Shown here: positions 15,006-24,114 of the stretch, piece after piece
Layout of the letters: each line of letters begins with the position of its first letter
How positions within the stretch are numbered: position 1 is the first letter of the stretch
Assembly: GCF_016921115.1 (NCBI RefSeq)
Contig: NZ_JAFFZS010000004.1
Location: 248,001 to 312,000 of the forward strand
Origin: Streptomyces actuosus
Lineage (GTDB): Bacteria; Actinomycetota; Actinomycetes; Streptomycetales; Streptomycetaceae
Length of the DNA: 64,000 nucleotides
Direction: 5' to 3'
The notes under the pieces: model-generated
The model's input: only the letters and a program-made list of their open reading frames with translations
Told to the model about the DNA's origin: nothing
Databases searched by the model: none
Position numbers and translations under genes: made by a program

Positions 15006-16628
15006 ATGACGCGATTCAACACGCGCACCGCCAGGGCGCAGCCCGTCTCGCCGGTCGCCTCCACGGGTCGGGTGCTGCGCACCCGCGAGGGCGGCCGCGG
15101 GCACGAGCGGGACGCACGCTCCGAGCTCTTCCTGCTCGCCGTCTCGCACTTCGTCTCCCAGCAGACCTTCTACGAGTCCGGTGCCGCACGCGACGGCCGG
15201 TTCGAGGAGCTCGTGCGCGAGCTCGCTGTCTCCGACCCGTTCTGGACCGCCGGCCTGCTCGGCTGGCTGCGCGGCGAGGGCAACATCCGTACCGCCGCGG
15301 TCGTGGGCGCCGCCGAGTACGTCAAGGCGCGCCTGGACGCGGGCGCCGTCGACGGCCCGGCCAACCGGCAGGTCGTGGCCGGTGTGCTGCAGCGCCCCGA
15401 CGAGCCCGGCGAACTGCTGGCGTACTGGACGTCGACGTACGGCCGGGCCGTGCCCAAGCCGGTCAAGCGCGGCATCGCCGATGCCGTGCGGCGCCTGTAC
15501 ACCGGCCGGGCGCTGCTGAAGTACGACACCGCGTCCAGGGGCTACCGCTTCGGCGACATCCTCAACCTCGTGCACGCGGCACCGGACCCGGACAAGCCCT
15601 GGCAGGGCGAGCTGTTCCGGTACGCGTTGGACCGGCGGCACCGCCCCGAGTCTGCCGTGCCGCCCGAGTCGGACCGCCTGCTGACCGCGCACCGCGCGCT
15701 CATGGCGCTGCCGGTCGCCGAGCGGCGCGCCGTCGTCACCTCGCCGGGCGGCGCCGAGCGGCTCGCCGCGGCGGGCATGACGTGGGAGGCGCTGGCGGGC
15801 TGGCTCCAGGGACCGATGGACAAGGCGGCCTGGGAGGCCGTGATCCCCTCCATGGGCACGATGGCGCTCGTCCGCAACCTGCGCAACTTCGACGAGGCGG
15901 GCGTCAGCGACGAGGTCGCCGCACAGGTGGCGGCGCGGATCAGTGACCCGGCGGAGGTGGCGCGCTCGCGGCAGTTCCCCTTCCGCTGTCTCGCCGCGCA
16001 CCAGCATGCGCCGTCGCTGCGCTGGGCCTACCCGCTGGAGCAGGCACTGCGCCACTCGCTGGCCAACGTGCCCGCCCTGGCGGGCCGGACCCTGGTGCTC
16101 GTCGACCGCTCGGGCTCGATGTTCCGGTCCCGGCTCTCCGACCGCTCCCAGCTCGACCGGGCCGACGCCGCGGCCGTCTTCGGCACGGCCGTGGCGCTGC
16201 GGGCGCAGCACGCCGACCTGGTCGAGTTCGGCACGTCCAGCAACGCCGTACCGTTCCGCAAGGGCGAGTCGGCGCTGAGGGTCCTCGGGCGTTTCGGCGA
16301 CCTCGGCGGGACCGACACCACGGAGGCGGTGCGCCGCCACTACCGCCGGCACGACCGGGTGCTCATCGTCACCGACGAGCAGTACGCGCCCCACCGGCAC
16401 GGCGACCCGACCGAGCAGGTCCCGGCCCACGTCCCGGTCTACACGTGGAACCTGGCCGGCCATCGGGCGGGCCACGGACCGTCGGGCCGGGGCAACCGGC
16501 ACACCTTCGGCGGTCTCACGGACGCGGCGTTCCGCATGGTTTCGCTGCTGGAGTCCGCCCGGGACGCCGACTGGCCGTGGCTGCACGACAGGGACGCCGA
16601 CCGGCCGGCCGATGCTGTGGCGCGGTGA
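15006..16628 (+). CDS. rsr: Ro60-family RNA-binding protein (TROVE + vWA)
   Basis: 540 residues, the normal size for bacterial Ro60 (Rsr). The TROVE domain of HEAT-like repeats spans about residues 40-355 (RSELFLLAVSHFVSQQTFYE through LRWAYPLEQALRHS); in Ro60 this ring binds misfolded RNA ends and Y RNA. A von Willebrand A domain follows from about 360, with an intact metal site: DRSGSM (367-372), GGTDT and IVTDEQ. Start: ATG with GGGGGA seven bases upstream. Directly upstream are three Y-RNA-like elements, its expected partners, probably in the same transcript. Bacterial Rsr-Y RNA complexes act with PNPase or other nucleases in RNA quality control and stress recovery. No RtcB/RtcA ligase or RtcR regulator gene is in view. 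Confidence 0.93.
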   Translation: MTRFNTRTARAQPVSPVASTGRVLRTREGGRGHERDARSELFLLAVSHFVSQQTFYESGAARDGRFEELVRELAVSDPFWTAGLLGWLRGEGNIRTAAVVGAAEYVKARLDAGAVDGPANRQVVAGVLQRPDEPGELLAYWTSTYGRAVPKPVKRGIADAVRRLYTGRALLKYDTASRGYRFGDILNLVHAAPDPDKPWQGELFRYALDRRHRPESAVPPESDRLLTAHRALMALPVAERRAVVTSPGGAERLAAAGMTWEALAGWLQGPMDKAAWEAVIPSMGTMALVRNLRNFDEAGVSDEVAAQVAARISDPAEVARSRQFPFRCLAAHQHAPSLRWAYPLEQALRHSLANVPALAGRTLVLVDRSGSMFRSRLSDRSQLDRADAAAVFGTAVALRAQHADLVEFGTSSNAVPFRKGESALRVLGRFGDLGGTDTTEAVRRHYRRHDRVLIVTDEQYAPHRHGDPTEQVPAHVPVYTWNLAGHRAGHGPSGRGNRHTFGGLTDAAFRMVSLLESARDADWPWLHDRDADRPADAVAR

Positions 16629-16695
16629 GCCGAGCCGTCGGCGGGTGATGGGGCGGCCCGCCGGCCCGGGGAGGGCCCGAGCGTGCCGGCTCCGC

Positions 16696-16738
16696 GGCCT
16701 CGCCCCGGGCAGGAGGTTCTCCTGCCCGGGGCGAGGCC
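16696..16738. terminator. strong bidirectional hairpin between rsr and the FAD oxidase gene
   Basis: A perfect 20-base-pair stem (GGCCTCGCCCCGGGCAGGAG and its complement) around a GTT loop, placed between two convergent genes. There is no T tract, as is normal in Streptomyces. Confidence 0.85.
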
Positions 16739-16823
16739 GACACCAGCCGGTGCGCGGGCACCGGCGGTCGTGCGCTGCCGTGCCCGGTCCCGCCCGTCGG
16801 CTTCACCACGAGCATCATCACAG

Positions 16824-18443
16824 TCAGTCGAGCAGGACGCCGGGGTTGAGGATGCGGTGGGGGTCGAGGGCCTGCTTGGCGGAGCGCAGAGCCAGCGTGA
16901 AGGGTTCCGGGCGCTGGAGGTCGTAGCGGGGGCGGTGGTCGCGGCCGACGGCGTGGTGGTGGGTGACGGTGGCGCGGTGGCGGTGCAGGACCTCGGTCGC
17001 GGCGGCCTTGATGTCGTCCCAGACCTCGACCTCGTCGCCGGGTCGCCCGGGGACGGCCACGGTGAAGTAGGGGGCTGCGCCGTCGGGATAGACGTGGGTG
17101 AGCCGGCAGTTGACGGTCGCCCGGTGTCCGGTCGCCTTGAGCGCGGCGGCACCGACCTCGCTGCGGACGGCGTCGATCAGGGCGGGGATCCGGTCCCAGG
17201 TGGCAGCGGTCTCGAAGGTCTCGACGACGGCGCCCATGCGGGCCAGGCCGTCCCGCAGGTAGGGCATGCGCAGGAACGCCGAGCGCCAGGCGCTGACGGC
17301 CGCGTCGACCGGGGCGCCGGAGCCGGGCAGGGGCGCCGTGCCTCGTCCGCCGTGGGCGCGGGCCAGGTCCAGGGCAGTCGCGAGACGGTCGCCGACGGCG
17401 GCGGTGGCGGACTCGAATCCCAGGACGAGGACGGCTGAGCCGTCGCGGGAAGCGCCGGACAGCGCCGCCTCGCCGGGATCGAGCAGGCGGCAGTTGGCCG
17501 GGGCGAGGTCGGACCGTGCCAGGGCCCTCACCGCGTCCAGGGCACGGTGGAAGTCGGCGAACGCCACGGACGTCGAGGCCTTGTGACGGGGGCGTTCCTG
17601 CACACGCATCCACGCCTCGGTGATCACGCCGAGCGCGCCCTCGGATCCGAGGAAGAGGCGGTCGGGCGAGGGCCCGGCGCCGGATGCGGGCAGGCGCCAG
17701 GAAGCCCCGGCGGCGGCGGGGGCGACCACGCGCAGGGACTGCACGAAGTCGTCGATGTGGGTGTGGACGGTGGCGTAGTGGCCGCCCGCGCGGGTGGCGA
17801 GCCAGCCGCCCAGGGTGGAGAACTCGAAGCTCTGCGGGAAGTGGCGCAGGGTCAGGCCGTGGGGGCGCAGCTGCCGTTCCAGCACGGGACCGAGGGCGCC
17901 GGCCTGGATGCGGGCCGATCGGCTGCCGGTGTCGATCTCCAGGACCCGGTTCATCGAGGTCAGGTCGAGCGACAGGACGGCGCGGTGGGCGTCGCCGCGG
18001 TACTCCACCCCGCCGACCACCGAGGAGCCGCCGCCGAAGGGGATCACGGCCACGCCGTGCTCGCCGGCCCAGTCCAGCAGGTCGGCCACGTCCCGGTCGC
18101 CGTGCGGCCGGGCGACGAGGTCGGGGAGCCGGCCGGGCCGCCCGCGCAGGGCCCGGACGACGTCGCGGTAGGCCTTTCCCATGGCGTGGGCGGCACGCGC
18201 GTGCGGATCGGCGGTGACCAGGTGTGCCAGGGCGGGCGGGGGCGTCACGGCGGGGCGGTCGATGGCCAGGTCGGCCACCCGGGGTATCGGCAGCGGACGG
18301 GCCAGGGTGCCCGGCAGCAGGGAACCCAGCGCGACGCACTCGGCGTCGTCGGGGTGCGCGTCGGCGTAGCCCCAGCCCCACCAGGAGCGGGTGCGGAGGG
18401 TGCCGGGGTCGGGCGCGGAGGCGGGCACGGCGGTGGCAGGCAT
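16824..18443 (-). CDS. FAD-linked oxidase, alkyl-DHAP synthase-like
   Basis: 539 residues. The FAD-binding type-4 fold covers about residues 90-290: VAVIPFGGGSSVVGG (pyrophosphate loop) and GSEGALGVITEA. The segment HFPQSFEFSTLGGWLATRAG is characteristic of alkyldihydroxyacetonephosphate synthase-type oxidases, and the C-terminal half (HHHAVGRDHRP, LDPHRILNPGVLLD) fits the VAO/cresol-oxidase-like substrate domain. Actinobacterial members do not always make ether lipids, so the substrate is open. Start: ATG at 18443 with GGGAG five bases upstream; an upstream GTG adds eight residues. It is transcribed away from a TetR gene across a long palindrome and is probably controlled by it. Confidence 0.85.
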   Translation of the reverse strand: MPATAVPASAPDPGTLRTRSWWGWGYADAHPDDAECVALGSLLPGTLARPLPIPRVADLAIDRPAVTPPPALAHLVTADPHARAAHAMGKAYRDVVRALRGRPGRLPDLVARPHGDRDVADLLDWAGEHGVAVIPFGGGSSVVGGVEYRGDAHRAVLSLDLTSMNRVLEIDTGSRSARIQAGALGPVLERQLRPHGLTLRHFPQSFEFSTLGGWLATRAGGHYATVHTHIDDFVQSLRVVAPAAAGASWRLPASGAGPSPDRLFLGSEGALGVITEAWMRVQERPRHKASTSVAFADFHRALDAVRALARSDLAPANCRLLDPGEAALSGASRDGSAVLVLGFESATAAVGDRLATALDLARAHGGRGTAPLPGSGAPVDAAVSAWRSAFLRMPYLRDGLARMGAVVETFETAATWDRIPALIDAVRSEVGAAALKATGHRATVNCRLTHVYPDGAAPYFTVAVPGRPGDEVEVWDDIKAAATEVLHRHRATVTHHHAVGRDHRPRYDLQRPEPFTLALRSAKQALDPHRILNPGVLLD

Positions 18444-18472
18444 GTGTGTGCTCCCAGTGGGGTCCACGTAAT

Positions 18473-18501
18473 TTACCCTACGGTAAATTACCGTAGGGTA
18501 A
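18473..18501. promoter_or_regulatory. 29-base palindromic TetR operator in a divergent promoter
   Basis: Perfect palindrome with 14-base arms, TTACCCTACGGTAA and its exact complement, around one central A. Each arm itself has TTAC...GTAA symmetry, so two overlapping dimers could bind. It lies 11 bases before the TetR start and 29 bases before the FAD oxidase start, in an A/T-rich island. A self-regulated, divergent repressor operator is the natural reading. Confidence 0.85.
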
Positions 18502-18512
18502 GATCAGGTCCC

Positions 18513-19151
18513 ATGGCAACGCTCCCTTCCCGTGCCGGCACCAAGGGTGTGCCGAGGGCCGACCGTGAACGACAGGTCCTGGCCGCGGCCACCGAGGAGT
18601 TCGGCCGCCGCGGCTACGACGCCACCACCATGGCCGCCGTCGCCACCCGCGTCGGCGTCACCAAACCGCTCCTGCACCAGTACTTCGGCAGCAAGCAGGA
18701 CCTCTACCTCGCCTGCCTCGTCCCGGTCGGCGACCGCCTGCTGGACGCCGTCCGCGACGCGATGGCCGAACACGGCGCCGCCGCGCCCCCCACGCCCCTG
18801 CGCGTCCTGCACGCCCTGTTCACCGCCCTCGACGGCCGGCGCGAGGCCTGGTTCGTCCTCTACGACGCCACGCTGCCGCCCGGCAGCGACGCCGCCCACC
18901 GTGCGGCGTTCTACCGCGACGCCATCGACGGGCTCGCCGCGACCGGCACCGCCGAGCTCCTGGACACGGCCGGACCCGCCGACCCGCTCGATGCCGACGC
19001 CCTCGCACACGCATGGCGCGGCCTGTGCACCGCCCTCGTCCGCTGGTGGATCAAACACCCCGACCAGACACCCGAGGCCATGACCCGGCGCTGCGCCCGG
19101 CTCTTCGCGGCCGGCCGCACCATCCTCGCCGCCGACGACGACAGCACCTGA
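18513..19151 (+). CDS. TetR-family repressor, probably of the divergent FAD oxidase gene
   Basis: 212 residues. The N-terminal helix-turn-helix reads ERQVLAAATEEFGRRGYDAT, then TMAAVATRVGVTKPLLHQYFGSK with the typical YFGSK end. The C-terminal ligand domain (about residues 80-200) includes FVLYDATLPPGSDAAHRAAF and ends in WWIKHPDQTPEAMTRRC. A perfect 29-base palindrome lies just upstream, between it and the FAD oxidase gene, so autoregulation plus control of the oxidase is likely. The ligand is unknown. The ribosome site is weak (AGG six bases away). Confidence 0.88.
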   Translation: MATLPSRAGTKGVPRADRERQVLAAATEEFGRRGYDATTMAAVATRVGVTKPLLHQYFGSKQDLYLACLVPVGDRLLDAVRDAMAEHGAAAPPTPLRVLHALFTALDGRREAWFVLYDATLPPGSDAAHRAAFYRDAIDGLAATGTAELLDTAGPADPLDADALAHAWRGLCTALVRWWIKHPDQTPEAMTRRCARLFAAGRTILAADDDST

Positions 19152-19767
19152 GTCGGACCGGCGCCCGCCCCGCGCCGTCCGGGCCCGGCCCCGGCGCGGA
19201 TCCCCCGGCCTGTCGCGGGTGCGGTCGTGGCAGGCCGGGCCGGCGAACGCGGTGGCGCCGTCCCGGCGTCCGAGGCGGCCGATGCCCCGGAGCGAGGCTG
19301 CGGGGCGCCGCGCGGCCGGTGCGTGCCACCGGTACGGGCGCGGCGGGGGGAGCCGGCCGGGCGACCGGTGGTCGAGCCCGGACGTCGGGCGGACGGCCTG
19401 CCCCGCTGCCGGGGCGGTGGGGCCGAGCGGAACGCGGCCCCGGGGTGTTGCCTTCGGGCTCGTCGGCCTCCCGGCCGAAGGCGTGGGCCGGACGGGGAGA
19501 GGGGCTGGGCCGGCAGGGTGGTGCGGGGAAGCCGAGCGGAGCGCCCTGCCCCCTCGGCCAGAAGGCGTGCGCCCGGGCGGTCCGGGCGGACGGGGCGGAG
19601 TCGGGTGCTCCCCATCTGGTGTCGCCGGGCGAAGTGGTGGAACATGCGGGCAGCACGGGCGGACGCGCGGCGTCCCCCGGGCGGTACGGCCGTCTTCGGG
19701 GGCCGTTTCCCCCTACGCCCCCCGGACAGAACGCGGAGACCTTCTCCGTTTTTGCAAGGAGTTCTTG
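19152..19767. other. long GC-rich gap, no gene seen
   Basis: 616 bases between two plus-strand TetR genes. Long open frames on both strands lack ribosome sites and give Arg/Pro/Gly-rich low-complexity translations, so I read them as artefacts. The only clear signal is the ribosome site AAGGAG at 19756-19761 of the next gene. Confidence 0.5.
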
Positions 19768-20340
19768 ATGACCCAGGTCAAGCCCATGCGCGCGGACGCT
19801 CGGCGCAACTACGAGCGGTTGCTGAAGGCGGCGGCGGAGGCCTTCGCCGAGCATGGGGAGGGTGCCTCCCTCGACGACATCGCCAAGCGCGCCGGGGTCG
19901 GTTCCGGCACGCTGTACCGGCACTTCCCGACCCGTCAGGCGCTGCTGGAGGCCGCTTACGTCGGCCGCGTCGAGGCACTGGCCCGGCGCGCCGACGTGAT
20001 CGCGCAGGAGCGGCCGCCGGGGGAGGCGCTGTGGGCGTGGCTGACGGAACTCACCGAGGGCATGATCCAGGTCCGTGGTCTGAAGGCCCTGCTGGGCTCG
20101 GCCGTGACCGACGCCGGTTCGGCCGCGGCCACGGTGTGCGGCACCACCCTCAAGGGCGCGGGAGAGCGCCTGGTCCACGCCGCCCACGCGGAGGGTGCCC
20201 TCCGCAAGGACGTCGAACCGATCGACGTCCTGCGGCTGGCCCACGGCGTGGCGACGGCCTCGGAACTGGCCGACGACGAGGGGGCGTGCATCCCCCGGTA
20301 CCTGTCCCTGGTGACGGAGGGCCTGCTGCCGACGACGTGA
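19768..20340 (+). CDS. TetR-family regulator
   Basis: 190 residues. The helix-turn-helix covers about residues 12-55: NYERLLKAAAEAFAEHG and DDIAKRAGVGSGTLYRHFPT. The C-terminal domain is of the TetR_C type common in Streptomyces (LWAWLTELTEGMIQVRGLKA, LRLAHGVATASELADD). ATG with AAGGAG six bases upstream. No divergent or operon partner is adjacent: the upstream gap is 616 bases and the TerD-like gene converges. The target is unknown. Confidence 0.88.
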   Translation: MTQVKPMRADARRNYERLLKAAAEAFAEHGEGASLDDIAKRAGVGSGTLYRHFPTRQALLEAAYVGRVEALARRADVIAQERPPGEALWAWLTELTEGMIQVRGLKALLGSAVTDAGSAAATVCGTTLKGAGERLVHAAHAEGALRKDVEPIDVLRLAHGVATASELADDEGACIPRYLSLVTEGLLPTT

Positions 20341-20363
20341 GGCGCGGCCGGAGGGGGCGCCAC

Positions 20364-20415
20364 CGGCGCCCGCGGAGCGCCCGCTCCGGCGGAGCGCTCC
20401 GCGAGGCGGGCGCCG
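20364..20415. terminator. compound hairpin between convergent TetR and TerD genes
   Basis: Outer arms CGGCGCCCGC (20364-20373) and GCGGGCGCCG (20406-20415) enclose inner arms GGAGCG (20374-20379) and CGCTCC (20395-20400). It fills the 75-base gap between the converging genes. Confidence 0.65.
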
Positions 20416-21618
20416 TCACAGGGACTGCGCTGCCGGCTTCACCATGTTGCGGACCGTGCGGGCCTTGACGAAGTCGCCGATCGCCGTCATCTCCCACTCG
20501 CCGGAGAACTGACGGATGAGCTTGGCCATCATCACGCCGGTCTGCGGCTCGGCGTGGGTGAGGTCGAAGCGGACCAGTTCCTCGCCGGTCGCGGCGTCCA
20601 GCATGCGGCAGTAGGCCTTGGCGACCTCGGTGAACTTCTGGCCGGAGAAGGAGTTCACCGTGAAGACGAGGCCGCTGACCTCCTGCGGCAGCCGGCCCAG
20701 GTCGACGGTGATGACCTCGTCGTCACCGCCGCCTTCGCCCGTGAGGTTGTCGCCGGAGTGCCGGATCGCGCCTCCGAGGATCGTCAGCTTGCCGAAGTAG
20801 CAGCTGTCGATGTGGTTGCGCTGCGGGCCGTAGGCGATGACCGACGCGTCCAGGTCGATGTCCTTGCCGCGGTAGGCCGGCTCCCAGCCGAGGCCCATCC
20901 GGACCTGCGACAGGAGCGGGCGTCCGCCCTTGACCAGGGACACCGTCTGGTTCTTCTGCAGGCTGACCCGGCCCTTGTCCAGGTTGATCTTCCCCGCGCC
21001 GGGGGCGGGCGCGGGCGGCGTCGGGGGAACGGGCGGGACCGGGGGAGCGGTGAGCGGCGGGGCCGGCGCGGTCACCGGGGGCTGCACGGCGGGCGCGGGC
21101 GGGACGACCGGCTGCGCCGGCGCCGGTTCCTCGACCGTGACACCGAAGTCGGTGGCGATGCCGGCGAGGCCGTTGGCGTACCCCTGACCGACCGCGCGGG
21201 CCTTCCACTGGCCGTTGCGCAGGTAGATCTCCACGACCACCAGCGCGGTCTCGGTGCCGAGCTGCGGCGGCGTGAACGTGGCCAGGACGGAACCGTCGTC
21301 GGCGTCGCGGATCGTGGCCGTCGGCTCGATGCCCTGGAAGGTCTGCCCGGCCGCGTCCGGGCTTGCGGTCACGACGATCTTCTCGATGCCCGGCGGGAGG
21401 GCGGCCGTGTCGACCGTGATCGCGTCGGGCGCGGCGCCGCCCCCCGAGCGGTAGGTGACGCCCGGGCCCCCGGGCTGGTTGTAGAAGATGAAGTCGTCGT
21501 CGGAGCGCACCTTGCCGTCGGCGGTGAGCAGCAGGCCCGAAACGTCGAGCCGCACGGGCGCGGCCACGTCCACCGCGACACGGGCGGTGGAGAGCGGGAT
21601 GTTCGAGCCGGGGGTCAT
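20416..21618 (-). CDS. tandem TerD-domain stress protein
   Basis: 400 residues. Two TerD domains are joined by a Pro/Ala-rich linker of about 60 residues (about 165-220, many PPAP and PPVPP runs). The first domain (about 5-160) has the family start LDVSGLLLTADGKVRSDDDF. The second (about 225-400) has GGAIRHSGDNLTGEGGGDDE with the acidic calcium-binding residues and VFTVNSFSGQKF. TerD proteins bind Ca2+ and belong to tellurite-resistance and stress-response systems. Start at the second ATG (21618), ten bases after AGGTGG; the first ATG is too close. It is a solitary copy, not next to terZABC genes. Confidence 0.9.
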   Translation of the reverse strand: MTPGSNIPLSTARVAVDVAAPVRLDVSGLLLTADGKVRSDDDFIFYNQPGGPGVTYRSGGGAAPDAITVDTAALPPGIEKIVVTASPDAAGQTFQGIEPTATIRDADDGSVLATFTPPQLGTETALVVVEIYLRNGQWKARAVGQGYANGLAGIATDFGVTVEEPAPAQPVVPPAPAVQPPVTAPAPPLTAPPVPPVPPTPPAPAPGAGKINLDKGRVSLQKNQTVSLVKGGRPLLSQVRMGLGWEPAYRGKDIDLDASVIAYGPQRNHIDSCYFGKLTILGGAIRHSGDNLTGEGGGDDEVITVDLGRLPQEVSGLVFTVNSFSGQKFTEVAKAYCRMLDAATGEELVRFDLTHAEPQTGVMMAKLIRQFSGEWEMTAIGDFVKARTVRNMVKPAAQSL

Positions 21619-21863
21619 AGCTGTCATGCCACCTAGAACGAGCGAGACCGCTTTACCGTTCCCTTACCTGACGTCCGTCCGGCCCGGCCGCCCACGGCCC
21701 CGCCCCGGAGGCCCTTCCGGTCCCGGCCGGCCCTCTCCTCACGTCGCTTCGAACCCGTGTCTGCGAGTCCGTATCCTCGAACCGGTCCCTCCGGCCCCGG
21801 CCGCTCCTGACGGCGGACGTCTCCTCCCCGTCGGCCGCGGACCGCGGCGCAACGGGCGCCCGG

Positions 21864-22673
21864 TCAGTACGGCCAGATCGGCGGGTCGTCGACGAAGTGG
21901 CCGCCGAGGTGCGTGTGCGCCGGGTTCTCCGGGTCCGGTTCGCCCTGCTCGGCGATCAGCTTGGCGGCGTACGGCTCGGAGTCGTCCTGCGGCTCGTAGC
22001 CGAGGGCGCGGGCGGTGCCGAGGTCCCACCACAGCCGGGTGTTGGCGGAGGAGCCGTGGACGACGGTGTGGCCGACTCCCTCGGCGGTCAGGGCCGCGTG
22101 GAGGAGACGGGCGCAGTCGGCCGGGCTCAGCCACACCGACAGCGTCCGCACCCGTGTCGGCTCGGGCAAGCAGGAGCCGATGCGCACGGACACCGTCTCC
22201 AGGCCGTGCCGGTCCCAGTAGAGCTGGGCGAGGTCCTCACCGAAGCACTTGGACAGGCCGTAGAAGGTGTCCGGGCGGTGCGGGGTGTCGATCGGGATGA
22301 GCGGGTCGCCCTCCCGTGGGCGCGAGGTGTAGCCGACGGCGTGGTTGGAGGAGGCGAAGACGACGCGCCCCACGCCCTCCAGGCGGGCCGCCTCGTACAG
22401 GTGGTAGGTGCCCTCGATGTTCGCCTTCACGATCTTCTCGAACGAGGACTCCAGCGAGATGCCCGCGAGATGGACGATCGCGTCGACGCCCCGGACGGCC
22501 TCGCGCAGGGCCTCCCGGTCGGCGAGGTCGGCGGTGATCGCGTCCGGGGCGCCGTCGACCGGGCGCACGTCGAGCAGACGCAGGTCGTAGCCGTACCCGG
22601 GCAGCAGACCCCGCATCAGGGTGCCGAGACCGCCGGCGGCGCCGGTGAGCAGAACGGTGCGGGGAGAGGGCAT
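21864..22673 (-). CDS. NAD-dependent uronate dehydrogenase-like SDR epimerase/dehydratase
   Basis: 269 residues, extended SDR fold. TGAAGGLGTLMR is the NAD loop, DAIVHLAGISLESSF follows, and SSNHAVGYTSRP and YGLSKCFGE contain the catalytic Ser/Tyr/Lys. The short length and the SSNHAVGY and YGLSK motifs match uronate dehydrogenase, which oxidises galacturonate or glucuronate to aldarolactones. A ketoglutarate-semialdehyde dehydrogenase 4 kb away would suit the lower end of that pathway, though the middle enzymes are not here. ATG with GGAG about seven bases upstream. Confidence 0.8.
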   Translation of the reverse strand: MPSPRTVLLTGAAGGLGTLMRGLLPGYGYDLRLLDVRPVDGAPDAITADLADREALREAVRGVDAIVHLAGISLESSFEKIVKANIEGTYHLYEAARLEGVGRVVFASSNHAVGYTSRPREGDPLIPIDTPHRPDTFYGLSKCFGEDLAQLYWDRHGLETVSVRIGSCLPEPTRVRTLSVWLSPADCARLLHAALTAEGVGHTVVHGSSANTRLWWDLGTARALGYEPQDDSEPYAAKLIAEQGEPDPENPAHTHLGGHFVDDPPIWPY

Positions 22674-23143
22674 CCTCGGTCTCCTCGGGGGTGACGGCTC
22701 GGTGAAGCGACCCGTCGGCATCTCGGCGCCCCGACCGCTCGACGGCTCGGTTCCCTGGGCCCGTCGAGTATCGCGCGGCAAGCGGGAATCCGTCCTGCCG
22801 GCCGGTGGCGGCGCGGTCGCCCGCCCGCCGGGCGGTCTGCCGTGCGACGCCGTTCGCACATGTGCCCGCCCGTGCGGGGCGTGAGCCGAAGGGGACCCGG
22901 GTGAAGGTCGATATGCGTCCGCCCAAAGACGCCTGCCCCCACCGTGCCGCCCACGCCCCGGCGTGCCCCGGGCGGAGACCGACCTCGTCCGCGTTCCGGG
23001 CGCGGTCGCACAGGCCCGGGCCCGCGAGGGATCCGACCCCGGTCGTGGAGATCCCTCCCACGACCGATGAATCACACGGCCCGTACCGGTCTGCACTCCG
23101 AGGGCCGTTCCGGGTCCTGGTCCGCCGCCGTCAGGAGATGCAC
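22674..23143. other. divergent intergenic region, no gene seen
   Basis: 470 bases separating the uronate dehydrogenase-like gene (minus) from the DinB-like gene (plus). It should hold both promoters. I see no convincing operator palindrome or short gene. Confidence 0.4.
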
Positions 23144-23734
23144 ATGACCGACGACACGATGTTCGACCTTGCTCCGCAGGCCAGGATCGTGGCCCAACTC
23201 GTGCAGGGGGTGACGGACGAGCAGCTCGCCGGCCCGACGCCCTGCCCCGACTACGCGGTGCGCGATCTGCTCGGCCACCTCGCCGGCCTGTCCGAGGCCT
23301 TCGGCGCGGCCGCGGGCAAGCGGCTCGGCCCGGCCACGGACACCCCTCCGGCCACCTCCGTGCCCGACCTCGACCCCGGTTGGCGCAGCGACCTGCCCAA
23401 GGCCCTCGACGCGCTCGCCGAGGCGTGGCGGGACCCCGCCGCCTGGACCGGCACGACCCGTGCGGGCGGCGTGGACCTGCCCGGCGCCGTGGCCGCCGCC
23501 GTCGCCGTGGACGAACTGGTCGTCCACGGCTGGGACCTGGCGCGCGCGACCGGGCAGTCCTACGATCCGGATCCCGTCGCCCTCCACATCGCCCACACCT
23601 TCCTGCACGGCTCGGTCGACGACAGCGGCAACGGCATCTTCGGCCCCGTCGTGCCCGTGCCCGCCGACGCCCCTCTCCTGGGCCGCGCCGTGGGCCTGAG
23701 CGGCCGGGACCCCGGCTGGACGCGGAGGGTCTGA
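23144..23734 (+). CDS. DinB-like/maleylpyruvate isomerase-type protein (TIGR03086-like)
   Basis: 196 residues. The four-helix DinB/MDMPI fold is suggested by TPCPDYAVRDLLGHLAGLSEAF (metal His in GHLAG), and AVAVDELVVHGWDLARATGQ carries the second conserved His region. These proteins are often mycothiol-dependent in actinobacteria, and the TIGR03086 subgroup is common in Streptomyces with no known substrate. ATG at 23144 with AGGAG six bases upstream; the ATG at 23138 abuts the ribosome site. Confidence 0.8.
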   Translation: MTDDTMFDLAPQARIVAQLVQGVTDEQLAGPTPCPDYAVRDLLGHLAGLSEAFGAAAGKRLGPATDTPPATSVPDLDPGWRSDLPKALDALAEAWRDPAAWTGTTRAGGVDLPGAVAAAVAVDELVVHGWDLARATGQSYDPDPVALHIAHTFLHGSVDDSGNGIFGPVVPVPADAPLLGRAVGLSGRDPGWTRRV

Positions 23735-24114
23735 GCGTCGGCGCACCCCCCTTCCGGGGCGGGGGAGGAGCGCACCAGGTGACGGGTCGTCCGATGTGAC
23801 GCCGGGTCGGCCCGACCGCCGGTCGCGGTCACGCGGTCGGCGCGGACCGTCGAGTTCTGTCGCCCGGTGTCCGCCGTCGGTGCGCCCCGCGTGGGGCACG
23901 GCCGCACCGGGACCGGTGCGCTCTGCCCCAACAGCACCACGGCCCGGGCGACATGAGGCCGCTGCCGCGGGCAGAGCGCGGCCGGGCCGGGCCGCAACCT
24001 CCGCGGCCCCATGATTCTCGTATCGATCGGATAACGGGGCTCGCACACCGGGTGTGATGCGCGTAGACAAGGCGTGACCTGGTGAAACCACCACCGATCA
24101 AAACCGGAGAATCC
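23735..24114. other. leader region before the HAD phosphatase gene
   Basis: 380 bases. The first two thirds are GC-rich and show nothing I recognise. From about 24010 the sequence becomes richer in A/T (TCTCGTATCGATCGGATAACG), which is where a promoter would lie. Confidence 0.35.
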
